Source: Lepidurus packardi
Lineage: Eukaryota > Arthropoda > Branchiopoda > Notostraca > Triopsidae
Length of the DNA: 64,000 nt
Assembly: GCA_023053545.1 (NCBI GenBank)
Contig: JAKZAN010000006.1
Location: 315,001 to 379,000, forward strand
Direction of reading: 5' to 3'
Made by a program: the position numbers and the translations under genes. How positions within the stretch are numbered: the first letter of the stretch is position 1; every line of letters starts with the position of its first letter. Below are positions 33,883 to 47,259 of the stretch, one piece after another. The notes under the pieces were generated by a model that was not told the DNA's origin, ran no database searches, and worked only from the letters and a program-made list of their open reading frames with translations.

Positions 33883-36039
33883 CTAAATATGATGCCCGTG
33901 TTCGCACTTGCTCGGAAAGTAGAAGAACCGATACACTTCTTGATCCGAAGACGGATGACAATGCGGCGGAGTTGTTGTCACTACTTCCAATAACTCCTTC
34001 CGAAAATCCACCATATGCTAACAGATAAAATCCAGCTTTCAAACTTTCCTTTCCAAAGCAATTAAACTCCAAACCTGTTGGTTGATCGGCGCGATGGTCT
34101 CGTGGATTACGCAACGCTCCGGGTAATCCACTCCAATCACACAGCCAGCCTTCTTCTGAACCTCTAAAGGCGCTTTCCACGGTTCATGAATATACTTTGG
34201 ACTAAAATTCTTTAACTCGGGAACATATCGCCTGCAAGAATACCTGGTTTACTCTCTCCTTACCAAAATCTAACGTAATTGGCAGGACGAAATAACGTAA
34301 TGGCAGTACCGTATGTAGTTGCCGGTAGGTTCCACTCGTTTCCCATAGAAAACCGGGCTCACACACGACGAACAATTGAGAATCCGCTCAAAAGCCGAAC
34401 TGGAAACCCACAACCAGTTCCCAGCATTGACCGCCCAATCCGCGTCGACCAGATACTCCAGGAAATGAACATGCCCTGGCTCCCAATTGATCCACAAATC
34501 TCCGCGGGTTAAGAAAAGCGCCACTGCATTCCTTGCCACGTGGTGCATCCAACCTTCCTAAATACCCCCAAACCTTGTCATTCAGGATTCACATTGACTC
34601 CAACTTATCTTTAACCTCAAGTAGCTGTCTCATGGTAGCATCGACGAAAGGATAACCAGTCTGCCCCAATTTCCATTTGGTGAGCAGTTCCTCGTCGTCG
34701 TACCAAGGGATCTTCAAACAGATCGGATTGTTCTCAATCAAGTGGTAATTGGGGTTGTTGGCAGACATGGTATAAAAGTACTCGCGCCACATGAGTTGTC
34801 CTGTGATATTCCCCTCTGCTGACGGATGACCACTGTAGACTTCGTGGTAAAGATCATGGATCGCCCAATAGAACCTTTTAAAAAAAAATCATATTTTATT
34901 GTAAAAAAATTTAAAAAATAGAATGAAAAGCGAGAATCAGGATGGAAAAGGTTTTACTTTCGGACCGAAAGGTTACCAACAGCTAAAGCAGCTGAGGCAG
35001 CCATTGGTGGGCCTAGGAGATCCGGTTTGCCTTGATTAGGTCGATAGGTGCCTTCTTCGAACGCCAATTGCTCGACTTTCAACCGAGAAGCGAGGAGTCT
35101 AAGGGCCTGGCGTTCTCCGCCAGTGACTTGCCGCGTGTTGGCAGTCTTAATATGTAAAGGAGGAAGCTCTCCGACTTCGCTAACTGATGGAATGCCTGGA
35201 AACAGCTAAAACAACCCGAAATTTGGACATTTTCCGTTCCAGTTGGCAGAAATTACCTTTAAACCGGGGTTAGTGGGAGCAGGGATTGTAGTGAACATCG
35301 CCCCAAACCAATCAGGATCCTTTACTGGGCGTTCTGGAGGTCCAAGAGACAATGCGACATGCTAATTGAGAAGAAATCGAATTATTTAACCGTATTTTTG
35401 TGCTTTTTTCAAAGAAAAGTTACAGTAAACATGTCGTAGGTTAATGGAGGAACGCCCCCGTTGTGCTCTATGATTTGTCGTGGATCCCACAACGTATGTG
35501 AGACTTTTTCAACGTACTGAATATCCAATTCTTGGAATAAATCAGCCAAGGCGAGATTTCGGTCGTCATAAACGGGTTCAGGTTGCTAGAAACCAGCGAG
35601 AAGAGCATTAATACACCTTAGATATAGCTTAAGTGGGTCTATATAGCAAGAGGTGACGAACTTACTGTTTCACAGAACACATATTTCAGATTAACGACGG
35701 AACGGATGTGTTTGAATACTTCAACTGGATTGCCCATGAATACATGAAGTTTCCCACCAATAATTTTCAGCTGCTCGTTGAGATCTTCCAAGCATTCCAT
35801 GATGTAGCCATACTGATGGATCGATTTACATCCGCTTCCTGTACAGTTAAGATGAATAATTCTAGTCATTCGGAACCTTAGTAATGGGAATAATTACCCT
35901 TGAATTCTGTATCGAATATATAAATAGGTGATAATGATGAACCGCAACTTAGGGCTTCTAGCAAAGCAGGATTGTCGTGAAGCCTTAAACCATATCGGAA
36001 CCAATAAACAGCGACCTTTTCAGGCTCACGGCGTGCCAT
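33883..36039 (-). CDS. cry: Cryptochrome, Drosophila type (CRY1)
   Basis: Flavin-binding blue-light receptor of the animal type I cryptochromes, which reset the circadian clock by light-driven TIM turnover. Nine exons (35898-36039, 35666-35838, 35424-35585, 35257-35361, 34958-35205, 34616-34874, 34310-34557, 34075-34231, 33883-34017) give 542 residues, the same length as Drosophila CRY. Photolyase domain then FAD-binding domain: [34 protein letters not shown] and [12 protein letters not shown]. The four electron-transfer tryptophans align (Trp334, 385, 388, 411). The residue facing flavin N5, Cys416 in Drosophila, is Asn407 here. The C-terminal tail has [18 protein letters not shown], so the Drosophila FFW motif is FFY (529-531). 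Upstream on the same strand is the lipid transfer gene. Confidence 0.94.
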
Positions 36040-37184
36040 CTTTGTACGATTTTTTTTACGAATTTAGCTGTTCAAATTCCTAATGAAAAACAATTAAAAA
36101 GCATTAAAATAACGTTAAATTATTAATAAATGAAGAATTTTTACTTTACTGTTGCCAAACGATGAACAAATCGCTACTCTAAGACTTCTTTAGGGAAACT
36201 CTTTAACTGAGACTAATCCTATTTGCAAATAGAATGAAAAAAAAAGTGAGAAGTTTCAAAATCAAATATTGTTGGATTATTTTAATTCATTAATATGCGT
36301 TATACTTACGTTCTTTCCAAGGAAAACAGCCAGAAATTAAATTGTACTGAATACCGAGACTAAAGTATTAAATGAGGGTGACTTTATTCCACCAATTTAA
36401 TTGTAAATTTATTTTTCCAAGTTCGTGTTGGAAGCGCTAGAAAAGTCCGCGCTTCAATGTTGAAATAAACAACAGGAAGATCTTTTATACGGCTTGCTCC
36501 AGCCGCTTGGGGCGCTTAGAACGTGCTATTAATTTCCTCTAGGGAATCAAGAGATGGCAAGCGTCGCTACCACGTGTCTCACCTGAAAGTGGCGGGAACA
36601 TTCCTTATAATGAGGAAATCGTTGGCTAGTCGTGGATATACAGTAGCCAGTGTTTCAATCAGCACGTAAATCACATGAACATAGCAGGTACACGAGCGAT
36701 TAGTGCTGAATTAATTGCCCCACCCTACCTCAACCCAGATTCTGAAAACTAGCGTACAGAGAAGAGCAAGGAGAAGACGGAAATGAAAACCCTAAGGGAC
36801 TCTTAAGCTGATGGGAACATGTCCCTGGCTTTCCAAGAAACTTTGGGATTTTCCTCTGCTCTTCTACTAAGTAAAATTGTAGAGCGATACGCCCTTCATT
36901 TACGGAATTCTTAAAATGTCAAATCCTAATTATATAATTGTTATATAGTATAAATTGTATAACAAATCCTTTTGGGTAAGATTTGTTGTGCGACTATAGA
37001 AATGTCATATAAATGTCACAACCTGTAGTTACTACCGAACAGTTTATTATCCAGAATATCCAGAACAGGTCTGAAGCCAAATAACAGGAAAGTCATGGAT
37101 TTAACACGTCTGTTACCTCTATATAACTAATAAACCTAGCTCTTTCTCCTTTCACAAGCACATAGCTTCCCAGACAGCTATTCT
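36040..37184. promoter_or_regulatory. Upstream region of cry, with a palindromic E-box
   Basis: A 1.1-kb spacer between the end of the lipid transfer gene and the cry start codon. A perfect CACGTG E-box lies at 36571-36576, about 530 bp upstream of the cry ATG. The left part has poly-purine runs and is AT-rich. No other gene is seen. Confidence 0.4.
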
Positions 37185-40100
37185 CTACGGCACAATGGAA
37201 GCCTGTTGCTTGGCGCCAAATTGGTTGGCATGGCTTCCGGTTTGACTGACGTACGAGCTAAAACTCGTCTGGAAATCGAAATCCATAGCAGAATTCCACA
37301 TTCTGGTGTTGTTGCGCGTTGCTGGGTAGTTTTCTCTTTGTTCTGTGTCGTCTTCCCAGCTTTGGCTAGTAGTAGAAAAATTCCCTAGCAAGGACATAGA
37401 TGCCCCGGACTGCAGTATTGCGTTTGATTTGTCATCACTCAGAGTTACACTTGATTGGACCGACATCAAAACACTATTCCCAAAACATGTTATTACTACT
37501 TATTCTCGCTGAAATTAATAAAAATCGAGCGAAAGGTAATCTACCTGGCCAAGTATTGTTCTTTAGAACCGCTCGCTAGAACTCCATAACTCACCGATGC
37601 TAATCCATCGATCTGAAACGATTGAATATATCCGAGACTGTTTGGAAACCGGATATCCAAGCGGAGCACTGGTACCACGTTGTTTACATCGAAGGTTTCT
37701 ATTCCAAAATACAAGTATTAACCATGTTAGCTTAGGAAAACCATAAGACGTAGAATAGTCGATAAGATTTGCAATATATTTACTGATTTTGCTGATGTTG
37801 GCATGAGAAACTTCCATGAGGAACTTACTAAATCGTTCATACGTTTCAACCCATGTTATATGATTGAGCGTATAAGAGCTCTTGGGGTACGAAAGGGTAT
37901 AAAGTTGATTCAAAGTGGACTGTTTGGGAGTTTTCGCTTGTTTCTTGTGTTTTATATAGAACTGGAAGATTCTCTGCAGGATCTCGATCGGAGTCTCGCC
38001 ATATCCGTTCAAGTGGACACTGAACTACAAGTTATCTAGTATAGGAATTTTGTACTGTGAGATTATACTTCAAGCACGTCGAAATCAAAAGCTCCAAAGT
38101 TGAAATTTAGGCGGCCGTAGACATCTTCCATGTAGGGGTGGTTCGCGTTCATGAAGGTCTCCAATCGAGCGTAGAACGCAAACTTCCCAGGTCTCTCGAT
38201 GTACGAAAAGACATTGTTGGCCGAATGACGATCGGTTTGGGCAAACTTCAGCAAGCTTGTAACTGACGCCGATTTCTTGGACCTAATCAAAAACATTCGA
38301 TATAATTTCTTAAACCAGAAGGTTTACACGTTAGGTTACAGCGTCTTAAAGGTGCCTAGAAAGGTTCGCATTTGGGTAAAGGAGGAGATGCCAGTCGTTA
38401 CAAAGGGAAGCACCTCGGGGCTTACTTCGTGCCAAGTTTGCAACGCAATACCTTGCACTTCATAAAACTTGGGATTGCTTAGCATAAGCAAAGTATACGC
38501 TGCCAATCGTACCTGGAGATCGAAATAATTAACCAAAATGGATAATGATAAGAAGAATCCGATTTTCAAATCTTGGAAGTTCTTTAGAGCGTTACCTTAG
38601 CATCTTCCATGGAATTAGCGTAAACAGTCTTCAAGATCCTTTGAGTTTCGGGATCTTTCTGATGAGCTAGCTTGTGCAATGCTAGAACTGCTCTTTCTCG
38701 GAATGCTACATCTGTATTCATCTAGAAAGATGGCAAAATGGGTTAAAAATTGAAAAGATAGTAAACTATGGGCACGATTCATCGTTGAATCCTTAAGTTA
38801 ACTCACTTGACCTTTAAGGGCTCGAACAACCATTGGAACCACAGCCTCATGTCCAATAACATTCAAAGCTCTTAACGCAGCTGCTTGATCTTCTGAAGAT
38901 TCGTTGATTCCTACTTTCTTAAAAACCAATGCCAGGAATCTATTAGCAACAGAGCTGTCGTTTCTGGTACAAGCCTTGCCAAAGAGAGTACTTGGGAATC
39001 TAACAGTGGCCGGCCCCCCTGTGAAGCACGCCGAGCGAACTACCGACGCCACCGCTATGATGCCAGTCCGGAAAATGGCGCCCGAGTGGGGCTCAAAATG
39101 CTCGAGCAGGGCGATCAGGCTCTCCAAAATGGCTTTGGTGGGGACTCGAAGGTAGAAAGGAATGGAAGAGAAGAAGAACAGTGTCCATTTCATGGGTAAC
39201 GCTCGCTGAACTATGGTTTCTATGGCGAATTCAATGGCGGCGTTGGTGCCGGCCGCTAAGGTCGCCATCATTAAGATTTCCTTTGAGGACATGTTTGGAG
39301 CGGAGGCGAGCAGTAAGGTTAGCTCTTCTCTGGTACATAAACCGAGCATATTGCGGAACTCGCGAAAAGCGTCTAGACGCCTTTCGCCTCGTGGCAGTGA
39401 CAGCCATCTTGTTTGAACCTTGGCCACGTGGCAACCTTGTAAGGAAGCGGAAGGAGCTACTATGGCGGCCATTCTGTTTCTGAAATTCTGAAAGACGAGC
39501 GCAGAGCTAGGAGCAAACGCAAAGGACATTGGGTCGCCGAAGATCGTGGGTTTGGATATGACAGTTTTTAGTACGAACTGCTGCTCTGTAATTACATGTA
39601 AAGTGTGTTGGAGGATCCCAAATGGGCGAACGGTGAACACTTGATGGCTTTTAATGAGCAGAGGAAAGAAACTGCTATCTGCAAAACAGCCGAGCATTTG
39701 GCCAGCTGAAGTCAACTATACTTTGGATTTAAAGAACTTTTTTAAATACTGAATCATTAATATGAAGATAATAATGTTTGGTTTCAGCATCACCTGTTGG
39801 GAGTCTTCGCAACGAGATGCGGCCGGATGGCAGCGCCACGCAGGAGGTACTATAACGTTAAACACAGGCCAGGTATCGCAATGGTCAACATCTAGCGCTT
39901 GGTTAATTTCGACAATGGATCCAGAGCCACACATCTTCTTTCCTTTAGGATTTACAGCCCTGGGCATAGAAAACGAGTTGGCTTTGTTAAAAGGCAGCAC
40001 CATTTGTAATCTGGCACACCCCTGAGCACATTTCTGCCAAGGAATTTGAATCAAATGCTTTCCTTTATACGAATGAAATGATCTAAGGTACTTGTTTCTC

Positions 40101-40741
40101 AAGACTACATTGTAGTTCTGTACCGGTGATGAACCATGCCAATTCTGAAGCTATGGCTCGTTTAATGTTGATAATTTCGGAAGATTCCCAGTGAGAGCCC
40201 TCAGGCAGTAATAACTGCGTATAGGATGTTAGGTTTGCTTCTGATTACTGCCGCTAGATCTTTTTGTCTTACCGCGCCATCTTTGTGTGACACTAGGAAA
40301 GGTTTACTCGGGAAGTTGTTCGTTTCCCGAGTACGGTTTTCTGGTACCATTGCGGAATGAAGTGGTGTCCAAGGTCCATTATCTCCGTTAGTTGTTTTTT
40401 TGACCATTTCTTTTAGCTATGGGATTAAGTTATTGAAGGTCAAGGCTTTAGGAAATATAGTGGATTTAAATGCACCTGCACTAGTAGGCCATCCTCGACA
40501 GAGAGCACGGAAATATGGCCGTTGAGTAAAAGTTCGGAAATTCGTTCTTTTTCTGTGCTCGGCCTTATTACAGTGCGAAGATTTCCTTGATATTGAAAGG
40601 TGTATTCAGTGGCCTTTTGCCAGGGTACGTAGGAATCTGCGAAAGAATAAAAGGATTCTAAGGAAACAATAAGAAAGGAACAGAGTTACCCCCAGAAATT
40701 ATAACAATGGCTGTTGCGAAGAGAAAAACGTTCGACAACAT
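37185..40741 (-). CDS. Mtp: Microsomal triglyceride transfer protein-like large lipid transfer protein
   Basis: Member of the vitellogenin/apolipoprotein B/MTP superfamily; length and C-terminal half fit MTP, the ER protein that loads lipid onto apolipoprotein B-like particles. Twelve exons (40690-40741, 40476-40636, 40273-40416, 40092-40214, 39794-40033, 38807-39715, 38596-38721, 38340-38512, 38069-38282, 37829-38024, 37545-37698, 37185-37473) give 926 residues (human 894). Order: signal peptide MLSNVFLFATAIVIISG, N-terminal sheet domain (SHKDGALLLPEG, IINIKRAIASEL), helical repeats (FREFRNMLGLCTREEL, VRLAAYTLLMLSNP), then C-terminal sheets (SANNVFSYIERPGK, VVPVLRLDIRFPNSLGY). The C-terminal exons are the least certain. 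A closely related lipid transfer protein cannot be excluded. Confidence 0.78.
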
Positions 40742-41335
40742 AATTTTAATGCGACGAAAGAAAATGTCACAATGTTTACGGCCAAGAACACTATAAAGTG
40801 ACTGAGATACAAGTGAGGAAGCAACAAGTCGTAGGTTATCGGAAAAAGTCCTTACGCATGGATAATCATTTCATTGCACGAAATTTAATAAAAATGCTGT
40901 GCAAGCATTACGGGATTTCTTTGAAATCTTTATGCTGGTTAACAGTAGGTGGCAGGGTAAGTTGCAACTAAGTGAGAACGCGATTCACAACACGAGCAGT
41001 ACCGTAGTATAAATGCGAAACAGTATTAATTGCGAGAAAGACAATTTTACGGCTAATTTACCTACTAAACTATAAAAAGATAAAATATTCCTTACTTAAG
41101 CTATTACAATAAACTAACTTACAAAACAACCTTAACAAATTTGCTGAAACTGAATGATTTGAGCCTATTTTGCGGTTCATGATACGCTATACATGCGATG
41201 TGCTTGTTGTAGTGGTCCTATTGATAGGGTTTCAGGATTTGTTCGCTCTGTTTTAGACTCTTACCGTTAGGGGCTATGGTAACTAGTTTGCGCCACACGT
41301 GTTTTGCTGCGCTGCGAAAATAAAAAACAGCAAAA
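40742..41335. promoter_or_regulatory. Divergent promoter region of Mtp-like and NOL10
   Basis: 594 bp between two divergent start codons. A plus-strand TATAAAT lies near 41010, about 330 bp before the NOL10 ATG. On the minus strand a TCAGTC-type initiator falls near 40800, about 60 bp upstream of the lipid transfer ATG. Assignment of either element is a guess. Confidence 0.4.
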
Positions 41336-42762
41336 ATGCTGTCTTCTTACGCAAATAATGTTAAAATCTACAATTTAAGTGCAGGAAAATCACTCCCAGA
41401 AGTAACTATACAATCTAGAATCTTCAGTTTTCATTCATTTCCTTGTTTATAGTGGCTTTCGGACAGGAAACGACGAATCGCCTTGAAGAAAAATATCGGT
41501 TAGTTCAATCCTTCATGCTATTCTTTCATTTTAACCCTAACTTACAATCATTCTTTCTTTCTCCCGATAGAACTACGCAGACGTATCGAGTTAATCCAAG
41601 ATTTTGACATGCCAGGCGTTAGTTCCTGCGTTAAAATGTCCAAAGATGGGCACTATCTCTTAGCCACAGGCGTTTACAAACCTCGCGTTCGTTGCTACGA
41701 CGTTAATAATCTATCTATGAAATTCGAGAGATGTTTCGACTCCGAAGTCGTTGCCTTTGACATCGTTTCCGATGATTACAGCAAAGTAATGTACCCAAAA
41801 TGAATCTATTTTATCCTTAACAACTTAGCATCCGCTTCAAACTCATCTAATTCTCTTTATTTTTGTTTTTTAGCTTATTTTCCTTCAGTGTGATCGCTAT
41901 GTTGAAATCCACGCCCAACATGGTCGTTATTACCGCATGCGAATCCCTAAATTTGGTCGAGATCTCAAATATCACTACCAATCCTGCGACGTTTTGATCG
42001 CGGGCTCTGGCAGCGACGTCTACCGACTCAATCTCGAGCAAGGCCGTTTTCTGCAGCCATACATGACCGATGCTTCGAGCATTAACGCCGTCGATATTAA
42101 CGATTACCATCAATTACTCCTATTCGGCACCGCAGAAGGTCGAGTTGAAGCTTGGGACCCTCGTTCACGCACTCGAACTGGAATTTTAGATTGTGCTTTT
42201 GCCAGCGTCAATTCCGACATCAAGTAAAACATGTTTACTCACTTCCAACCTCAATTTTTATCACGTTTGCTTTGCTATTTTTTATTAAAATTGATTATTA
42301 TGATTTTTTGTCAGGATGGAAGGGGTACCAGCTGTGACGTCAATCAAGTCTAGGGATGCTATGCATTTCGCAGTGGGCACCTCAACAGGCCAGATTCTCC
42401 TCTACGATATACGGTCCCATCAACCGTTATTGGTCAAAGATCACATGTATGGAAGGCCAATTAAGAATATTAATTTCCATCCAAGTGGAGGCCATGATTT
42501 GGTGGTGACAATGGACAGTCAAGTTGTACGGTTTTGGGATCGCAATACTGTAGGTTCTAAACCTTTTATAGTTCATTTCTAATAAGCCGAATTTATTAAA
42601 TTTTTTTTTATTTATTTTAGGGAAAACCTTATACGTCGATTGAGACTCAGTCTGAATTCAACGATCTTTGCATGGTTCCCAACACGGGTTTAATGTTCAT
42701 GGCACAAGAAGATAAGAAAATGCTGGCTTATTATGCTCCGGTTTGTATTTATTTCGTATTTT

Positions 42763-42802
<40 letters not shown>

Positions 42803-44847
42803 TGGCGTATAGGCATAAGCCTGTTGCCAAAGTTTATTATTAAAAATGTACATTTAAAACCGGGTAGTTAAAATGGTATTTTTTTTAAAAAGTACCACTT
42901 TTAAATTAAAATGGTATTTTTTATAAATTTATTATTATTATATATTATTTATATTTTATTATTATATATTATTTATTATATTTATATATTTATTATAATT
43001 TCTTTATAATTTATGATTTTTCTTTCAGAGTCTCGGTCCAGCACCTCGTTGGTGTAGCTTTTTGGATAGTTTGACTGAAGAACTGGAAGAAAACGCGACT
43101 TCCATTATTTACGACGATTACAAATTCGTAACTCCAGCTGATGTGGAGAATTTGGGTCTTTCGCATCTTATTGGTACACAATTTCCCTTATTTAACCCTT
43201 CTGAATCATTAGGGAAATTCATTTGACCTTTTTTTGTGTTTCTAGGAACGAATCTCATGCGAGCGTACATGCATGGGTACTTTATGGACGTGCGGTTGTA
43301 CCAAAAGGCGAAGAATTTGGCGCAGCCGTACTCGTTTGAAGAATACCAGAAGAAGAAGATCAAAGAAAAGTTGGCTGAAGAGCGAACGAACCGTGTACAA
43401 CTCAAAAAACTGCCTAAAGTGAACCAAGAACTCGCTCTCAAGTTGATGGACGAAGCTCAAGCTGTCGCTGCCGCGGAAGTGAAGGGAAAACCTGCTAAAA
43501 CGGGGAAAACGCTCAGTTCCAATTTATTGCAAGACTCGCGTTTCAAAGCCTTGTTCGAGAACACTGACTTTGAAGTGGACAAAACTGCTGATGCTTACAA
43601 GTGACATTTTTGAACTATTTTGGGCCATTTTTAGTTGGCAATTTATGCGGATTTTTTTAGGTTATTGAATCCTGCGGTGTCACGGCTGGATAAACAGCGC
43701 GAAAAGGAGCTGAGGAAGCAAGTAGCAGCACAAGAAGCTGAGCTCAACGACGTAGTTCATTTGAAAAGATTTAAAGGACATTTTAATATTTTATTTTCAT
43801 TTTTTTTAAGGAGGAGAAAGATGAAGAGGGCAATGGAAGCGATAGTTTGCATTCCGCGAGTAGTTCAGAGGACGAGGAATTCGCACGACAGATGCGAAAA
43901 CAACACAAACTGGTAAAACACGAAGGTTTCGTGGAGCGAAGAGCAGAGGTGGCCAGAGCGAGGGAAGCGCGAGAAGCCAAACGAAACGAAACTCGATTGT
44001 ATGAAATGGCGCCAGGAAAAGAGTTTTCGAGCGTTCTAAGGCCGGGTCAGGAAGAGCGAGGGGCCACACAGAAGAAGAGATTGGCCAAGACGGCACTTGG
44101 AGAACGTGTGGAAATAGAAGGAGCTGATGTGGAAAAAATTAAAAGCAGTTTTGGCAGCAAAGAGATGACTTTTACACTAAAACAGGTAAGGCATTTCAAA
44201 TTCCCCGCCTTTGATGCCAAGCGGTTTAGCGCTTAAAAGATTATGGTATCTAATAATTTAGTGTACTTCTATTCTAAGCTTACCTCGTTAATGACATCGT
44301 TCGATTCACAATTTAAATACGTTCGTTGAAATGTTTACTCTTTAATCGAGTATTAGTGTTCGTTGACATAATCGATAGGCGTTGCAGAGCTGTGTAATCA
44401 AAGCTTTTTATCGATTCTTTATTCGCATACTAACGTTAGCCGATGTAATCGAGTACTAATGGTTAGTCGGTATAATCGATGTGCACAGCTCTATTGAATC
44501 AAAGCATGTCGGTATTTGCGGAGCGTTTATTATGATAAGACATCGATTACTAAATCGATTACTAAAGGCCCGGAAGGTTACCGAGCAAACGCCGTAGCTT
44601 CTAGCTGGGTTTCGTGCCGTTTCTTCGGCCTAGCGTTACGGCTCGGTACCCTTTAACTTTTTGCGCTATAAATCTTGTCTTTTTAGCTTTGATTAGTGTT
44701 TAACTAGTAATAATGATTTGTTTTCTATCACAGACCGACAGATTCGCGAAAGCTCGAGTGGAAGCCGACAAACACCACAAAGAACGTCTGGCTGTTCGAC
44801 GTTCTGCCAAAGGTTTAGCCAAAAAACTCCCCAAACGTTTAAGATAA
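41336..44847 (+). CDS. NOL10: Nucleolar protein 10 homologue
   Basis: WD40-repeat ribosome-biogenesis factor (yeast Enp2) of the small-subunit processome. Exons 41336-41401, 41453-41498, 41571-41785, 41874-42223, 42315-42549, 42621-42740, 43029-43173, 43246-43600, 43661-43751, 43811-44185 and 44734-44847 give 703 residues (human 688). N-terminal WD repeats: YKPRVRCYDVNNLSMKFERC, RIPKFGRDLKYHY, STGQILLYDIRSHQPLLVKD. Then PRWCSFLDSLTEELEENA, the conserved RAYMHGYFMD, VQLKKLPKVNQELALKLMDE and FENTDFEVD, and a charged C-terminus ending in basic KKLPKRLR. Intron 6 (42741-43028) is AT-rich, with about 30 T in a row near 42767. AATAAA is at 44893-44898, converging on cytochrome c1. Confidence 0.95.
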
Positions 44848-45202
44848 CGGAAAGCGTCCCCTTATGTATCTTATGGATTTTTTTTATAATGGAATAAAAG
44901 TCAAAATCACCTTCTAAACCGTGCTTTTTATTGTACAATCGCCACAGGATCTTTGCACTTCGTAGTCTGTACATCAACCCACTCCATTTAAACTCTTTAA
45001 TTCCTTCTAAATTAGATGCTTTCATCCGGGTTCCTTTCCCCGACACAAGAAAGAAAGCACGTTCCAGCTTCTAAGAAACGGTTATTCCAGCAACGGCGTA
45101 GTTCGGTATTTGTTTAGCCTAACAGAAGGTGTACTAACAGTTTGGATCTCTCCTCACCAGATAAATTCTTTGTTGCCTCACAAAAAAAGTTTAGAAATCT
45201 TT

Positions 45203-46800
45203 CTAGGATGCAGGCTTGGTTGGAGGATTGTACGCAATCTTGCGCGATTTCAGAACCGACCACTTGTGACGCTTCCAGTAATACGTGACACCGATCAGGA
45301 AAGAGAATACCATAATGCTCTATTCACGCAAAGAAAAATCATTGAATATTTTTATATTTTCTCTAATTTAACTTTACTTTAAGTGCCATTCTCTTGCGTT
45401 GGTCATGTTCAGGCTCCGCAGCCCATTTCAAGAATGTTCCCACATCTTTAGCCATCTGGCTGGCCGTAGCTGGTGTCCCATCAGAGAACTCCATTGCCTA
45501 TTTCGAATAAATAAATAAATTAAACCAACTTCTCAAACAAAATTAGAAATAAAATCCAAAACAAAAGCTTTACCTCGTTATATAACGCCTGAGCCATGCC
45601 AATGGCTCCTCCTGGGAAATATGGGTTATAATGCAACCCCTCGCGGAGTTGAATGCCCGCAGGGGGTTCACAATACCCCGTCAACAATGAGAAGATGTAA
45701 TTCTGCAAGGAAAAAGGAAAAAAATACAATAAAAATTAAGCCAAAGTGTAAGTTATTACCTCGCCACCATGTCTGGCCTGGGTGATATAGCTTAGATCAG
45801 GAGGAAGGGCTCCATTGTTGGCAGCACGAGCAGCTTCATCGTTGGCATAAGGTTTAGGGAAGTAATCCGATAACTTTCCTGGTCGTTGGAACATATTTCC
45901 GTTCTCATCAGGTCCATCTGTGACCTAAAATACAATACATCTATTAATTATTCACGAAATTTAGCATCCATTCCTATTCTAAGGTGCAAAACCTTAGAAT
46001 AGAAGAGTTATTCATTGTAATTCGCTTAGGAAGAGTAATTCGGCAGTTTTTACCTGAACTTCTTCGGCTTCGGCCTTGGCTTGAGTCTCAGAGTGGGATA
46101 CTCCGATTAAGTTACGGAACGCCAAGTATTTCATGCTGTGGCAAGCAGCGCAAACTTGTTTGTACACTTCGTAGCCACGGCGAACGCTGGAGAAGAGAGG
46201 AATTCAAGTTTAGGAACTTATAGAGTAGGATACAAGAAGATAAGTTACCTAGCATGGTCTAGGGTTTCGAAGTAGCCGTTGTGAGACCATGGGAATTTGG
46301 GCGGATGAGCGTCTAACCCTGACGCCTTGACTGATTGGTCTAAAGCGTATATTAACCCAGCTGCGCCGCCGACAATGGACCCAATAATGGCCAATCCCTA
46401 ATGAGAAACGCAAAACTTCATTACAATGAGTTGTACATTAGTTTTTTGAGGAACTTACAGCTTTTTTGCTACTCGGAAGGTCTTTGAAGGTGGAGAGCTG
46501 GCATGTCTAAGAACACATAGATAATACATGAATAGTCAACGAGATTGTTATAGATAGAAGATTAAATGGATCTCTTTAATTATAATTATGTAACTTCATT
46601 CAAGAAAAAGAAGTCAAACTAGATCACTTGAAACACTTCTCAGTTCGCTACAGGATATACAATTAAAGGTCATATTTCATTGTTGGTACACGTGAGGATA
46701 GTTGATTAAATTAAGTAGATTTTACTTGTTGGGGTAAAAGTCCGTTTGGAAGCTTTTTTAAAACTCCGCTTTTCGCCAACTTCCCTACAACGCCAGCCAT
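45203..46800 (-). CDS. Cyt-c1: Cytochrome c1, respiratory complex III
   Basis: Haem-bearing subunit of the mitochondrial bc1 complex, passing electrons from the Rieske centre to cytochrome c. Eight exons (46726-46800, 46459-46506, 46249-46397, 46054-46186, 45760-45924, 45574-45702, 45378-45497, 45203-45319) give 311 residues. A basic presequence [17 protein letters not shown] is followed by a hydrophobic stretch ([14 protein letters not shown]). The covalent haem site is CAACH (residues 103-107), and the axial methionine lies in [12 protein letters not shown]. The C-terminal membrane anchor is [20 protein letters not shown], as in all animals. It is divergent from LSM14, 459 bp between start codons. 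Confidence 0.96.
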
Positions 46801-47259
46801 CTTGCCGGAAGAACGTCGGGCAGTATCGTTTCAGGGTACTTTTTATTTGCCCCTTACGAAAAGCAAGTCGCGAATAGCGAAGGATAGGAAAATCAGTTTT
46901 TCTTTGTTTGGTTTCCAAACTTTCGTTGTTGGGGCGAAAAGCGAGTAAAAATCGGTTGGCAAGAAGTACCAAATTTTTTGAGGGTCGTTCGAGTAGGATA
47001 TATTGTTTTTATAACATTATAAGCGAGAAAAGAAAGAGAGGGTAAGTGCACGTAGTGACGTCATCGAGAAAGAGGAAACAAACGCCACAAGGCTAGCAGT
47101 GCCACGAAGCTGGAAACCCGGGTCTTTTATGCTCGTATGCTAACGGTAGGGGGCACAAAGTGTCATGGAAGTTTAAGCTGTGTGGATGGTCGCAGTTTCC
47201 AAAGTTCGAGTTATCGGGTAACATCCAGTGTAATATTGGGTTTATGAAAGTGATTCAAG
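46801..47259. promoter_or_regulatory. Divergent promoter region of Cyt-c1 and LSM14
   Basis: 459 bp between divergent start codons of two housekeeping genes; both promoters must lie within it. No TATA box stands out near either start. Confidence 0.5.

Noticed and set aside
33764..34180. 138-codon minus-strand frame overlapping the cry 3' end
   Set aside because: It runs out of phase through an intron; the in-phase exons encode the conserved cryptochrome C-terminus and tail.
40215..40272. Apparent frameshift or 34-nt intron in the Mtp-like gene
   Set aside because: A better donor GTAAGA at 40272 gives a normal 58-nt intron (40215-40272) and keeps the family sequence intact.
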